Source: Ruegeria atlantica
GTDB taxonomy: Bacteria > Pseudomonadota > Alphaproteobacteria > Rhodobacterales > Rhodobacteraceae
Assembly: GCF_013032505.1 (NCBI RefSeq)
Contig: NZ_WQCG01000003.1
Location: forward strand, 372,001 to 436,000
Direction: 5' to 3'
DNA length: 64,000 nt
Numbering within the stretch: the stretch's first letter is position 1; each line of letters opens with the position of its first letter. The translations under genes and the position numbers were made by a program. The notes under the pieces were generated by a model, which was not told the DNA's origin, ran no database searches, and was given only the letters and a program-made list of their open reading frames with translations. This document shows, in pieces, positions 26,059 through 35,253 of this stretch.

Positions 26059-27363
26059 CTAGCCCAGAACGGAAAAACTGCTTTCTTCGTTGATGGGGCG
26101 CTTACGAGAATAAAAACCAACATCAATCGACCGCCCGATATAAGGCAGTTCGTACTGCAACGGTTGCGCATCGTGATCCGCGCCGCCTTCGCAGTACTCG
26201 ATCAGGGCCGTCATCATTTTACCCGCGATCGGAGCATTCTTGTACTGGTTCCCGCTGGTCCCGCAGGCCATGTAGAAACCTGGCAGGCTGGATTTGTCAT
26301 AGATCGGGATCCAGTCGGTCGATGCGTCGTACAGATCCACAACGCCGCGTGTCTTAGATGGAATTCCAAGGCTGGGCACACGCTGCGCATATCGCATGGC
26401 CTGCGTTGTCCACTGGTCAGTGAAGTCGTGATTATAGTGCACGTCATCCTCGCACCACTGATGCGGGTCGCATTCCGGGTCTTCCGAACCGACCAGAATG
26501 TGGTTGCCGTGTTCGGGGCGGCAATAGCACGCAATATCGCTGTCAGAAACAATCGTGCCGTCGTTTTCGAAATCAAATCCTTCGGGTGCGGGAACGTGGA
26601 CAACTTCCTGCCGCAGTGGACGCGTCTCGATCGTCATATCGTCCAGAACGTCGGCCATTTTGTTGATGATTGCCGAGCCGGGCCCGGCGACATTCACGAC
26701 AACTTTCGCATGGATCTCTTCACCCGACGCCAGTTTAACGCCCGAGACCCGGCCCCCGTCGGTCAGGATTTCAACCACCTCAGCCCCCGTGCGCACTTCC
26801 GCGCCGTGCTGTTTGGCTGCATCCATCAGGTTTTGGGCGGACAGCGCCGGATCGGTGACATAGCCCGCCTGCGGCCAGAACACACCGCCGTGCATTTTGC
26901 GGCCGTTGGGTTGGCCAAACTCCGGGTCGTCCATACGACGTGCAGGCGCGAAACTGTCTTTGGAATAGATCGGCAGACGCTCACTGACCTTGTCCACAGA
27001 CCACTCTTCGAATGGGCAGTCCAGATCCGCGCTGTTTTTCATATGCTTTTCCAGCATCCCGTTCGCGTCTGTTTTCATCACCAGACAGCCGGTCTCGCGG
27101 AACTGCCCCAGGTTGGCGTCTTCCGGCAGGCCAAGGTATTCAGCCCAATCGCGCCAATAGTGATAGCCTTCCCACGCAAAGGCGGTTCCGTCGAAGGTCG
27201 AGTAGTGCATCCGAATGATCGCGCAAGACCCCGCGGTTGAGCCGTGGCCAACCTGGCTGTTGCGATCCAGCGACAGGGTTTTCCAGCCCGCTTTTGCCAT
27301 TTCAAAGGCGATGGCTGCGCCGATCACACCGGTTCCGATGATGATTGCGTCAGGTTGGCTCAT
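26059..27363 (-). CDS. FAD-dependent oxidoreductase of the DAO/sarcosine-oxidase family
   Basis: 434 residues. N-terminal dinucleotide-binding motif IIIGTGVIGAAIAFEMA, then SLDRNSQVGHGSTAGS, typical of DAO-family amine oxidases/dehydrogenases; the C-terminal FAD contact GFYMACGTSGNQYKNAP is present. The ATG at 27363 overlaps the TGA of the TetR gene (ATGA) and is preferred to a codon at 27381. Last gene of an operon with an MttB-family methyltransferase and a dimethylglycine-dehydrogenase-like enzyme, so an N-methyl amino acid (sarcosine, dimethylglycine or similar) is the probable substrate class. Confidence 0.88.
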   Translation of the reverse strand: MSQPDAIIIGTGVIGAAIAFEMAKAGWKTLSLDRNSQVGHGSTAGSCAIIRMHYSTFDGTAFAWEGYHYWRDWAEYLGLPEDANLGQFRETGCLVMKTDANGMLEKHMKNSADLDCPFEEWSVDKVSERLPIYSKDSFAPARRMDDPEFGQPNGRKMHGGVFWPQAGYVTDPALSAQNLMDAAKQHGAEVRTGAEVVEILTDGGRVSGVKLASGEEIHAKVVVNVAGPGSAIINKMADVLDDMTIETRPLRQEVVHVPAPEGFDFENDGTIVSDSDIACYCRPEHGNHILVGSEDPECDPHQWCEDDVHYNHDFTDQWTTQAMRYAQRVPSLGIPSKTRGVVDLYDASTDWIPIYDKSSLPGFYMACGTSGNQYKNAPIAGKMMTALIEYCEGGADHDAQPLQYELPYIGRSIDVGFYSRKRPINEESSFSVLG

Positions 27364-28034
27364 GAGGGATCTCCTTTCCAATAGCGCATTGAATAAGCGC
27401 TGAATTCTTCGACTTCTTCGGGTTTCGGTTCAACTCCGGTGAAAACGTATAGGTAGTGCGGAACCATGGCGATCCGCATCTCCATCGGTTCGTTCAACTG
27501 CGCCAGATCGTAGCCGATCTGCATGTAGTACAGCACCCGCGCGCGGGTTTCGGCCTCGTATTCGGAATAGCCATATCGCGCAAACATGGCATGCAGCGCC
27601 TTGAGCCTGCGCGCATCAGATTGATCCAGCGCCCGCCGCACCTTGCCAGATTTACGCGCCCAGTCGCGGACGGCAAAATCAAGCGCCGTATCGAACAATG
27701 TGGTGTTCACCACGCAGCGATGTACATTGCAGACCGCCGCCGTTATCGTCGCTGCCGGGGCCTCAGCCTGCGCGACCAATGCGGCGGTATTCGTGGCCTG
27801 CCAGCGCGCAAGCAACGCATCCAGAAGTTCTTGCCGGGACTTGAAGTACCAATAGAAAGACGACCGCGATACGGCCATCCGTTCCGCCAGATTCAGCACC
27901 TTGATCTGATCGACCCCATCCGAGATCAGAACGTCCATCGCCACGTTCAGCCAGTCATCACGCGTGACCTTGATGTTGCCGACCAACGGCTCGGCTTCGG
28001 GGTCATCCCGGTGCAGGATAGGTTTCGTGTTCAT
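27360..28034 (-). CDS. TetR-family transcriptional regulator
   Basis: 224 residues. Helix-turn-helix in residues ~25-70 (NVAMDVLISDGVDQIKVLNLAERMAVSRSSFYWYFKSRQELLDAL, two pieces), with the SSFYWYFKSR recognition region conserved. The C-terminal domain is ligand-binding and helical. It sits inside the amine-demethylation operon, directly after the MttB gene (TGA adjacent to ATG) and overlapping the oxidase gene by ATGA, so it probably controls this operon through the palindromes at 32043-32063. Confidence 0.9.
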   Translation of the reverse strand: MNTKPILHRDDPEAEPLVGNIKVTRDDWLNVAMDVLISDGVDQIKVLNLAERMAVSRSSFYWYFKSRQELLDALLARWQATNTAALVAQAEAPAATITAAVCNVHRCVVNTTLFDTALDFAVRDWARKSGKVRRALDQSDARRLKALHAMFARYGYSEYEAETRARVLYYMQIGYDLAQLNEPMEMRIAMVPHYLYVFTGVEPKPEEVEEFSAYSMRYWKGDPS

Positions 28035-29585
28035 TCAACTCTCCGGCGGTGCGCCGCCTTCAGCGGTGCGACGTGCGATAAAGTCCTGCAAGGCTCCGAT
28101 ACGGTCGCTGTCACTTGGCGGCGCTTTGAACTCGCTCAGAATGCCTTTCCAGACACCTGTTGCACGGTGATTGGCATCAACCGACCCGCGTTCAGTCCAG
28201 GTTCCGAAATTGGCATAGTCATGTACATGGGGTTGGTAGAACTCGGTGTTGTACCGCTCCATTGTCTGGCTGGACGCAAAGAAATGCCCGCTGGGTTCAA
28301 CCTCGCTTAGCGCTGTGTCGAACCCGATCTCGGCGGTGCCTGCTTGGGCCCCGGCACAAAGCTCGGCCACCATGTTCAGAACCTCGGCATCACAGATCAT
28401 CTTCTCGAAGGACACGGTCAGGCCGCCTTCGAGCCAACCAGCCGAGTGGATGATCACCGTCGCTCCGGCCATCAGGCAACCCCAAAGCCCGAACTGGTTT
28501 TCGTTGGCCGCCTGAACATCGTTGATATTCGATGCCGATCCGGCAGCCGATCGCCATGGCAGCCCCAGATGCCGTGCCAATTGGCCCGCTGCAAGCGAGG
28601 CTTGAAAATGTGACGGTGTACCAAATGCAGGTGCGCCCGATTTCATGTCTACGTTGCTGGTGAACGTTCCATAGCAAACCGGCGCTCCTGGCCTGGCCAA
28701 CTGGGTCAGTGTCAGCGCCGCCAACGCCTCGGCATGTGAAAGTGTGATCGCGCCGGCCACGGTGATCGGAGCCATTGCGCCCATCAGCGTAAACGGCGTG
28801 ATGATCGACATCTGGCCGTTGCGGGCGAAATCAATTAGCCCCTGCGCCATTGGAATATCCAACGTGCGCGGACTGTTCGTGTTGATGATCGTGTAGCAAT
28901 GTGCGCCCGCCTGAAATGCATCATCTGACAGGCCCCGTGCGATGGATAGCATTTCAAAGCAATCCATCACCTGCGGCGTTCCGCGCGAGAAGAAAAACGG
29001 GAACTTGTCCGTCAGCTCCATCTGCGCCTTCGTCGTGAAATAGTGGCGCAGATGCGTCGGCACGTCCTGAGGCTCGACCTGAGGAGAGATCATCTGGAAC
29101 ACATCGAAATGATGTGTAAGCTTGAGGAACTCCAGATAATCCTGCCCTGTGGCGGGACGGCGGCCGCGTTCAAGATCTGTCGCGTTCGGTGCCCCTGCCC
29201 CCGGTTGAAACACCAAACTACCTAGCTCAAGGGTGAAGTCTCTGTGTCGCGCGCCTGCATGGCACGCAATCGACTTTGGTGCTGAAGCGACGGCGGCTTC
29301 AACAATGTCGCGGCCGATGAAGACCATCTCGGTGTCTTCATCCACCCGCGCGCCCGCTTTCGCAAAGAGACGCCGGCCTTCCGGAAGCAGGCATTTGACG
29401 CCCAACTCCTGAAGTGTTCGCAAGGCCGTTTCGTGCATATCCGCAATCTGGTCAGCCGGGAACACCTCCATCAACGGGAAGGGATTCTTCAACTGGCGAT
29501 AATTCACGTCCCGACTGGGCGCAGGGGCGACCTCGGCGCTTCGCCCGCGCCGTCGTCGCCCGCGTTCGGATGTTTGTCCGATCAT
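28035..29585 (-). CDS. Trimethylamine methyltransferase (MttB) family protein, non-pyrrolysine
   Basis: 516 residues of the MttB superfamily: SHAEALAALTLTQL, FGTPSHFQASLAAGQLARHLG and the C-terminal SGHFFASSQTMERYNTEFYQP are typical. There is no in-frame amber codon, so it is not a pyrrolysine enzyme; relatives of this type include the glycine-betaine methyltransferase MtgB, which passes a methyl group to a corrinoid protein. No corrinoid-binding protein or reactivase is encoded nearby. The gene lies two bases from the dehydrogenase gene and directly precedes tetR. Substrate is probably a quaternary or methylated amine. Confidence 0.88.
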   Translation of the reverse strand: MIGQTSERGRRRRGRSAEVAPAPSRDVNYRQLKNPFPLMEVFPADQIADMHETALRTLQELGVKCLLPEGRRLFAKAGARVDEDTEMVFIGRDIVEAAVASAPKSIACHAGARHRDFTLELGSLVFQPGAGAPNATDLERGRRPATGQDYLEFLKLTHHFDVFQMISPQVEPQDVPTHLRHYFTTKAQMELTDKFPFFFSRGTPQVMDCFEMLSIARGLSDDAFQAGAHCYTIINTNSPRTLDIPMAQGLIDFARNGQMSIITPFTLMGAMAPITVAGAITLSHAEALAALTLTQLARPGAPVCYGTFTSNVDMKSGAPAFGTPSHFQASLAAGQLARHLGLPWRSAAGSASNINDVQAANENQFGLWGCLMAGATVIIHSAGWLEGGLTVSFEKMICDAEVLNMVAELCAGAQAGTAEIGFDTALSEVEPSGHFFASSQTMERYNTEFYQPHVHDYANFGTWTERGSVDANHRATGVWKGILSEFKAPPSDSDRIGALQDFIARRTAEGGAPPES

Positions 29586-29587
29586 GC

Positions 29588-31990
29588 TTAGCCCCTCATC
29601 GCTTTGCCTTGCGGGTCGTAAGGTGACGGCGCGACAACCCGCGCGGGCCTTTCCACACCAACCACATGGACCGAAAGCTCTGTTCCGGGCGCGGCCTTGT
29701 CGCGATTGACCAGAGCCATTGCCAAAGACTTGCCGGTGTAGTGACCGTATCCGCCGGATGTCACAAAGCCGACACGCTCACCGCCCGCCCAAACGGGTTC
29801 ATACCCACTTGCATCCGCATCATCGGCGTCCACTTCCAGTGTCACCTGTATCTGCGCCGGACCGTTTCCGTCGCGCTGAGCCACAGCGGCCTCTTTGCCG
29901 ACAAAGTTCTTCTCCCAATCGATCCAGCGATCCATGCCGGTCATTCCCGGCGTGTAAAGCTGCGTGAACTCTGCCGACCAGATGCCAAAGCTTTTTTCAA
30001 GCCGCGTTGACAGCATCGCGTTGAAACCGCACTCGCGTATGCCCTCTTCGGCACCGGCCTCCAGCAACATGCGGCGCAGCTTGATGTGATCACCGTAGCG
30101 GCAGTTGATCTCATAACCTTTCTCGCCGGTCACCGACATACGGGCGACGCGCGCGCGGACCAACCCGATGTCAAAATCTCCACAGCCCATGAATTTCAGA
30201 CCCGAGATGTCCTGTTCAGCCAACTTTTCGACCACGGCTTGCGACTTGGGACCAACCACCGCGAACCCGCAATATTCCTCGCCCAGATCCTGGACATTAA
30301 CGCCGTCGATCATGTGATCGTCAAACCAGCGCATGTGCCACGCCCGCAAGTAGTAGCTGCCCATGATCCACCAGGTTCCGTCGCCCCAGTTGAGCACCGT
30401 GAGGTCCCCTTTGAGCCGCCCGTTCTCACCCAGCATCGGCGCTAGCTTCGCCCGACCTGGTGCGGGCAGTTTTGAGGCCATGATTTTGTCCAGCCAAACC
30501 TCAGCATTCGGGCCACTGACCTCAAACCGGGAGAATCCCGAGATATCCATCAAGCCGACGCCTTCGCGGATTACCTTGCATTCGTCAGCTACGATATCGT
30601 GCGCATTCGACCGCTTGAGCGTCGGTGTTTCCTCGAACCCTTTCGGTGCAAAATACAGCGGCACTTCAAGATCCCAGCTGACGCCCCATTTGCAACCCGC
30701 ATCCGTCATCGCGTCATGCGCTGGGGCCATCTTTAGCGGCCGCCCCGCGGGCAGTTGCTCGTTCGGGTAGGTCATTACAAAGCGGCGGGAATAAAACTGG
30801 CCCGTGGTTTCACGGATATACCGCTTGTTCTGCGCAAAATCGCCAAAGCGCGCCACGTCCATCGGCCAGGCATCCGCCTCGGGCTCGCCATGGATCATCC
30901 ATTCAGCCAGCGTCTTGCCGACACCGCCGCCCTGCAGGAAACCTGCCATAACCGCGCAGGCCGACCAATAGCCACGCTTGCCGGGAACCGGGCCGACCAA
31001 CGGGTTTCCGTCGGGCGCAAAGGTGAAAGCACCGTTTACCCATGTCTTGATGCCTACGTTCTGGATCGACGGATAGCGCTCAAAGCCAAGCGTCAGCTCA
31101 TTCTCGATCCGGTCGAGCTGTTCCTGAAACAGCTCCTCACCATAATTCCATGGTGCACCGTCCATGGCCCAGTGTTCGTGATCGACTTCATAAATTCCGA
31201 CCAGAACGCCTTTCTGATCTTGCCGCATATAGGTGAACCCTTCGAGGTCGACGGTCATCGGCATTTCGAATTCGGCTTCAGCGACCTCGGGGACTGTGTC
31301 GGTGATCAGGTAGTGGTGTTTCAGAGGAGACACCGGCAACTCCACCCCCGCCATACGCCCTACTTGCTTGGCCCAAAGGCCAGCGGCGTTAACCACGTGT
31401 TCACAAGTGATCGTGCCCTTGTCGGTAATGACCTGCCAGCCATCATCGGTCTGGATCAGCTCCTCGACCTTGGTTTCCTCATAATACTCAGCACCGCGTT
31501 TTTTGGCAGCCGTTGCGTAAGCCTGCACCGTGCCGGTTGTATCGATATAGCCCTCGCGGTCGGCCCACATCGCGCCCAATACGCCGTCGGTGGACATGAT
31601 AGGGCAACGCCTTTGCGCCTCTTCCGGAGACAGCAATTCGCAGTCGTCAATGCCGATGGATTGGAAAATGCGATAGTTCGCCTGCAGCCACTCCCATCGC
31701 TCCGGCGTACCGGCCAATGTCAGACCACCGGTCATGTGCAACCCGATATTCTGACCAGACTCCTTTTCGATCTCGCTGAGCAGATCGATTGTATAGGCCT
31801 GTAGCGACGCCATGTTCGGATCGGCGTTTAGCGCGTGAATGCCGCCCGCTGCGTGCCAGGATGACCCCGAGGCCAACCGACGCCGTTCCAGCATGACCAC
31901 ATCTGACCAGCCAAACTTGGCCAGATGATACAGAACCGAGGCGCCCACGACGCCGCCCCCGATGACCACAACGCGATACTGAGAATTCAT
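29588..31990 (-). CDS. Dimethylglycine/sarcosine dehydrogenase-like protein (FAD + GcvT domains)
   Basis: 800 residues. N-terminal FAD domain (VVVIGGGVVGASVLYHLAKFG, then ERRRLASGSSWHAAGG, where the histidine is the usual covalent-FAD position), a central FAO-type region, and from about residue 420 a GcvT-like folate-binding domain and C-terminal barrel (GEKGYEINCRYGDHIK, SGGYGHYTGKSLAMALV). This architecture removes N-methyl groups oxidatively and passes formaldehyde to tetrahydrofolate. The ATG at 31990 has GGGGAG upstream; a codon at 32032 would add 14 unlike residues. First gene of the amine operon. Confidence 0.9.
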   Translation of the reverse strand: MNSQYRVVVIGGGVVGASVLYHLAKFGWSDVVMLERRRLASGSSWHAAGGIHALNADPNMASLQAYTIDLLSEIEKESGQNIGLHMTGGLTLAGTPERWEWLQANYRIFQSIGIDDCELLSPEEAQRRCPIMSTDGVLGAMWADREGYIDTTGTVQAYATAAKKRGAEYYEETKVEELIQTDDGWQVITDKGTITCEHVVNAAGLWAKQVGRMAGVELPVSPLKHHYLITDTVPEVAEAEFEMPMTVDLEGFTYMRQDQKGVLVGIYEVDHEHWAMDGAPWNYGEELFQEQLDRIENELTLGFERYPSIQNVGIKTWVNGAFTFAPDGNPLVGPVPGKRGYWSACAVMAGFLQGGGVGKTLAEWMIHGEPEADAWPMDVARFGDFAQNKRYIRETTGQFYSRRFVMTYPNEQLPAGRPLKMAPAHDAMTDAGCKWGVSWDLEVPLYFAPKGFEETPTLKRSNAHDIVADECKVIREGVGLMDISGFSRFEVSGPNAEVWLDKIMASKLPAPGRAKLAPMLGENGRLKGDLTVLNWGDGTWWIMGSYYLRAWHMRWFDDHMIDGVNVQDLGEEYCGFAVVGPKSQAVVEKLAEQDISGLKFMGCGDFDIGLVRARVARMSVTGEKGYEINCRYGDHIKLRRMLLEAGAEEGIRECGFNAMLSTRLEKSFGIWSAEFTQLYTPGMTGMDRWIDWEKNFVGKEAAVAQRDGNGPAQIQVTLEVDADDADASGYEPVWAGGERVGFVTSGGYGHYTGKSLAMALVNRDKAAPGTELSVHVVGVERPARVVAPSPYDPQGKAMRG

Positions 31991-32042
31991 CCTGCGCTCC
32001 CCTGCATGTCTCACGAGGGACGCTAGAGGCACTGTTCACATC

Positions 32043-32063
32043 TGTCTAGACATTTCTGTACAG
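32043..32063. promoter_or_regulatory. Twin palindromes upstream of the amine-demethylation operon
   Basis: TGTCTAGACA (32043-32052) is a perfect 10-base palindrome; three bases on, CTGTACAG (32056-32063) is a perfect 8-base palindrome. They lie about 53-73 bases upstream of the dehydrogenase start. Candidate operator of the TetR regulator encoded inside the operon. Confidence 0.45.
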
Positions 32064-32102
32064 TTCTGCCCGTACCAAGAAACCGTCTTGGGCCGGCAGT
32101 TT

Positions 32103-32732
32103 TCAAAGTTGTGCGCTGGGACGGGAAGCGATCTTATCAAACCACGCCAAAGTGACTGTGTTTTCTTGCGGAATCCGCTTTTTGATCACGCGGGCAAAGT
32201 CAACGAAGACAAAGGTGGAAATGTCAGCCAGAGTGAAATCCGAACCTGCGATAAACGCGCTTTCGCTCAATCGCTGTTCCAGAAGCGAAAAGAAATGATC
32301 AACGCGCGTTGACCCGCGCTGCGCCAGCTCTGGGATTTGCGGGTGATTCACCGGGCCCGGAATCGCCCTGTCGGCAAAGGCCGGATGGGTATTGCGCAAC
32401 GCCTCGGCTACTGGCGCGCCGCCCTGTTGCTCAACGATGCTGTTCCACATCAGAACCTGCCCCTTTTCATCCGGAGTGCGGCCCATCAAAGGTGGCTCAG
32501 GAAAGCGCGCCTCAAGATAGGCGGCGATCCCGAGATTCTCGGTTAGCGTGCTGCCCTCATCCGTCACCAGCACAGGGACTGTTGCGTTGGGGTTCACGGC
32601 GCGAAAGTCGTCACTGAGCTGTTCACCTTTGCCGATCGAGATTTCTCGGGTTTCGATATCCAAACCCTTTTCAGCAATGAACATACGCGCGCGCCGCGGG
32701 TTGGGGGCCGTGGAACAATCATAAAAAAGCAT
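32103..32732 (-). CDS. Glutathione S-transferase family protein
   Basis: 209 residues. N-terminal thioredoxin-fold domain (LFYDCSTAPNPRRARMFIAEKGLD, in two pieces) and an all-helical C-terminal domain with FTLADISTFVFVDFARV, where the N-capping aspartate motif is conserved. The N-terminal serine/tyrosine region fits theta/beta-like bacterial enzymes. GGGAG stands before the ATG at 32732; a longer frame to 32771 overlaps the neighbouring gene. 17 bases downstream of the small methyltransferase gene, same strand. Confidence 0.88.
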   Translation of the reverse strand: MLFYDCSTAPNPRRARMFIAEKGLDIETREISIGKGEQLSDDFRAVNPNATVPVLVTDEGSTLTENLGIAAYLEARFPEPPLMGRTPDEKGQVLMWNSIVEQQGGAPVAEALRNTHPAFADRAIPGPVNHPQIPELAQRGSTRVDHFFSLLEQRLSESAFIAGSDFTLADISTFVFVDFARVIKKRIPQENTVTLAWFDKIASRPSAQL

Positions 32733-32749
32733 CAGATTCTCCCACCCGG

Positions 32750-33247
32750 TCAGCGACGATAAATGAAGCAACGCCCTTCAACGGCTCCTTCGGGAAGGGA
32801 AACCTCAGTCAGGGTGTCGAAATACATGCGGTCGCTTGAGACCATCAGACCGCCTTCCGCCAACAGCGGCTCGATCAGGGGTGAGACAAATCTGGCAAAG
32901 TCGTCGTTCTTTTTGCGGTTGTGGCCGCCGAGGTCCGCGTGGATCAGGCTGGCAGTGGCCCCGAACCGATCCAGCGAAGCCGGTAGTGTTTCCCGAACGT
33001 CCCCCAAAATCACTCTTTCTTCGGGCGGAGTGGAGTCCGGATGCGACGCCACGGCGCGTTCAAACACGTAAACAGGACGATCAGAGATATATTGCGCCAT
33101 GTGATGATAGGTGCGCCCGTTGCCCAACCCAAGTTCGAACACCGGTCCCGGCATACCATTGGTCTGAGCGATGGCAAAATCCAGGCAGGCCCGTTGGGAC
33201 ACCATACGGTCGATAAACAGATCCAGGCGGCTTTGGTTGTCGGGCAC
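32750..33247 (-). CDS. Small class I SAM-dependent methyltransferase
   Basis: 165 residues. SAM-binding motif I is VFELGLGNGRTYHHM, followed by the acidic strand end YVFERAVASHPDSTPP and GGLMVSSDRM. GTG start at 33247 with AAGGAG about ten bases upstream. It is clearly paralogous to the methyltransferase at 49544-50020, sharing GLGNGRTY, HP-STPP, SPLI and GGL segments at matching positions. Probably transcribed with the GST gene. Substrate unknown. Confidence 0.8.
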   Translation of the reverse strand: MPDNQSRLDLFIDRMVSQRACLDFAIAQTNGMPGPVFELGLGNGRTYHHMAQYISDRPVYVFERAVASHPDSTPPEERVILGDVRETLPASLDRFGATASLIHADLGGHNRKKNDDFARFVSPLIEPLLAEGGLMVSSDRMYFDTLTEVSLPEGAVEGRCFIYRR

Positions 33248-33307
33248 GGGGAAATCTCTCCTTGATATTAGTCAGCTCATGATTTGGGGCCGACACCGCA
33301 TGTGATG

Positions 33308-33327
33308 ACAAATCCTCAAGGATTTGT
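33308..33327. repeat. Perfect inverted repeat in the divergent promoter region
   Basis: ACAAATCCT-CA-AGGATTTGT, 9-2-9. It lies in the 233-base gap between the divergent methyltransferase and ABC-importer genes, 61 bases upstream of the former. The two-base centre makes it a poor RNA terminator and a better protein-binding site. The rest of the gap holds no gene that I can support. Confidence 0.45.
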
Positions 33328-33480
33328 GTAGGTAAATTGGCCTAGGTTTCACATTTTCGCGACAATTCAGCCCAAGAACGGGTTTGACTACACGGGTCCA
33401 ACCGCGCGAGACTGCGTCAAAAAACACAGGGAGTTGAAAACGCCGATGTCGAACCACGGACGAACGGGTGGAAAACCCGC

Positions 33481-35253
33481 ATGACCGCGTTGTTGTCCGT
33501 CAGAGACCTCAGCATCGGTTTTGGTGCGGGCGACCCAGTTGTCAAAGGAGTCAACTTTGATGTCGAAGCCGGGCAGACGCTTGCTTTGGTCGGTGAGTCC
33601 GGGTCGGGGAAAACCATCTCGTGTCGGGCGGCGTTACGAATATTGCCGCGTTCCGCGCAGATTCGCAGCGGTACGATTACCCTGAATGATTCAAAGGGTT
33701 TCGAAGAGCTGACCAAAATCAGCGAACGCCAGATGCGCGATATTCGCGGCAATCGGATTTCGATGATTTTTCAAGAACCAATGCGTTCGCTATCCCCATT
33801 GCACAAGATCGGCAATCAGGTCAGCGAGGTTTTATGGCTGCATAGAGGCGCGTCCGAGGCGGAGGCTCGCAAAGAGGTTCTTACACAGTTCGAGCGTGTG
33901 GGCTTTCCTGATCCACAACGCGCTTATGATTCTTACCCGTTTGAGTTGTCGGGCGGCATGCGCCAGCGCGCCATGATTGCGATGGCCATGGTGTCCAAGC
34001 CGGATTTGCTGATCGCGGATGAGCCGACAACTGCATTGGACGTAACGACACAAGCTCAGGTACTTGGGCTGATCAAGGAACTGCAGCGCGAGACGGGCAT
34101 GGCCCTGATCCTTGTGACACACGACCTTGGTGTTGTTGCCAACATGGCAGAACAGGTTGTCGTCATGCACAAGGGCCGGGTGATGGAAGCTGGTGCCGCC
34201 GCGCCGATCCTGAGCGCCCCGGCACATCCCTATACGCAACAACTGTTCAACGCGGCACCTGCGATCCCCGACGAGGACTCGGTCGGGCTGCCGATGCCGG
34301 ACGAGGACCTCATTCTACAGATGAAGGGGGTATCCAAAACCTACACAATGCGGTCCAGCAAGGGGTGGAAGGATGACAAGCTGATCCACGCCTGCCGCGG
34401 TGTGGACCTGAACCTTGCCCGCGGCAAGACGCTGGCAATCGTCGGCGAAAGTGGATCGGGTAAAACGACGGCTGCGCGGATCGCCCTTGGCGCGGAATTG
34501 CCCGATCCAGGCGGAGAGGTCCTGTTTCGAACAGCACCAAATGAAGATCCAATAACGGTACATCATATGACCCGCGCGCAACGCACAGCGTTTCAGCGCA
34601 AGGCACAAATGGTGTTTCAGGACCCGTACAGCTCGCTTAGTCCTCGGATGCGCATTCAGGACGCGCTGACCGAACCATTGGAAATTCACTCCATCGGTTC
34701 AACTGCGGAACAGCGGGACAAAGCGGTCGAGATGCTGCAGCGTGTCGGGCTTAACGGGGACATGCTGAAACGCTATCCGCATGCCTTCTCTGGCGGTCAG
34801 CGGCAACGCCTCTCGATTGCGCGCGCGATGATGTTGGACCCGCAGCTGATCGTCTGTGATGAGCCTACCTCGGCACTGGATGTATCAGTTCAGGAACAAA
34901 TCCTGACCTTGCTCGAAAACCTGCAGGACAGGTTGAACCTGTCCTACCTGTTCATCTCTCACGACCTTGCCGTCGTGGCGCGCATTGCGGACGAAGTCGC
35001 TGTGATGCGCCGCGGGCTTGTCGTCGAACAGGCCCCGCCCGAGACGTTGTTTTACAACCCCCGACATCCTTACACCAAGGCGCTGATTGCCGCCCAACCA
35101 GAACCCGACATCAACCGGCCCATCGACCTTAAACTGGTTGCTTTGGGCGCAGGTTCACCAGACAGTTGGGATGACACCTTCCGATTTACGGACTCCGTGA
35201 TACCTTCACTGGTAGAGATGGAGCCCGGCCATAAGGTACGATGCCATGTTTAA
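33481..35253 (+). CDS. Oligopeptide-type ABC importer, fused double ATPase
   Basis: 590 residues with two complete ATP-binding cassettes in tandem, equivalent to DppD plus DppF. First half: Walker A GESGSGKT, signature LSGGMRQR, Walker [13 protein letters not shown]. Second half: [34 protein letters not shown]; each is followed by the oligopeptide-type C-terminal segment ([16 protein letters not shown]). Powers import with the two permeases downstream. Its stop codon overlaps the start of the substrate-binding protein by eight bases, so the operon is coupled. Confidence 0.95.
   Translation: MTALLSVRDLSIGFGAGDPVVKGVNFDVEAGQTLALVGESGSGKTISCRAALRILPRSAQIRSGTITLNDSKGFEELTKISERQMRDIRGNRISMIFQEPMRSLSPLHKIGNQVSEVLWLHRGASEAEARKEVLTQFERVGFPDPQRAYDSYPFELSGGMRQRAMIAMAMVSKPDLLIADEPTTALDVTTQAQVLGLIKELQRETGMALILVTHDLGVVANMAEQVVVMHKGRVMEAGAAAPILSAPAHPYTQQLFNAAPAIPDEDSVGLPMPDEDLILQMKGVSKTYTMRSSKGWKDDKLIHACRGVDLNLARGKTLAIVGESGSGKTTAARIALGAELPDPGGEVLFRTAPNEDPITVHHMTRAQRTAFQRKAQMVFQDPYSSLSPRMRIQDALTEPLEIHSIGSTAEQRDKAVEMLQRVGLNGDMLKRYPHAFSGGQRQRLSIARAMMLDPQLIVCDEPTSALDVSVQEQILTLLENLQDRLNLSYLFISHDLAVVARIADEVAVMRRGLVVEQAPPETLFYNPRHPYTKALIAAQPEPDINRPIDLKLVALGAGSPDSWDDTFRFTDSVIPSLVEMEPGHKVRCHV

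Noticed and set aside
26164..27240. 358-codon open frame opposite the FAD oxidoreductase
   Set aside because: Antisense shadow; low-complexity and no domain.
30755..31804. 349-codon open frame opposite the dimethylglycine-dehydrogenase-like gene
   Set aside because: Antisense shadow of a well-conserved enzyme.
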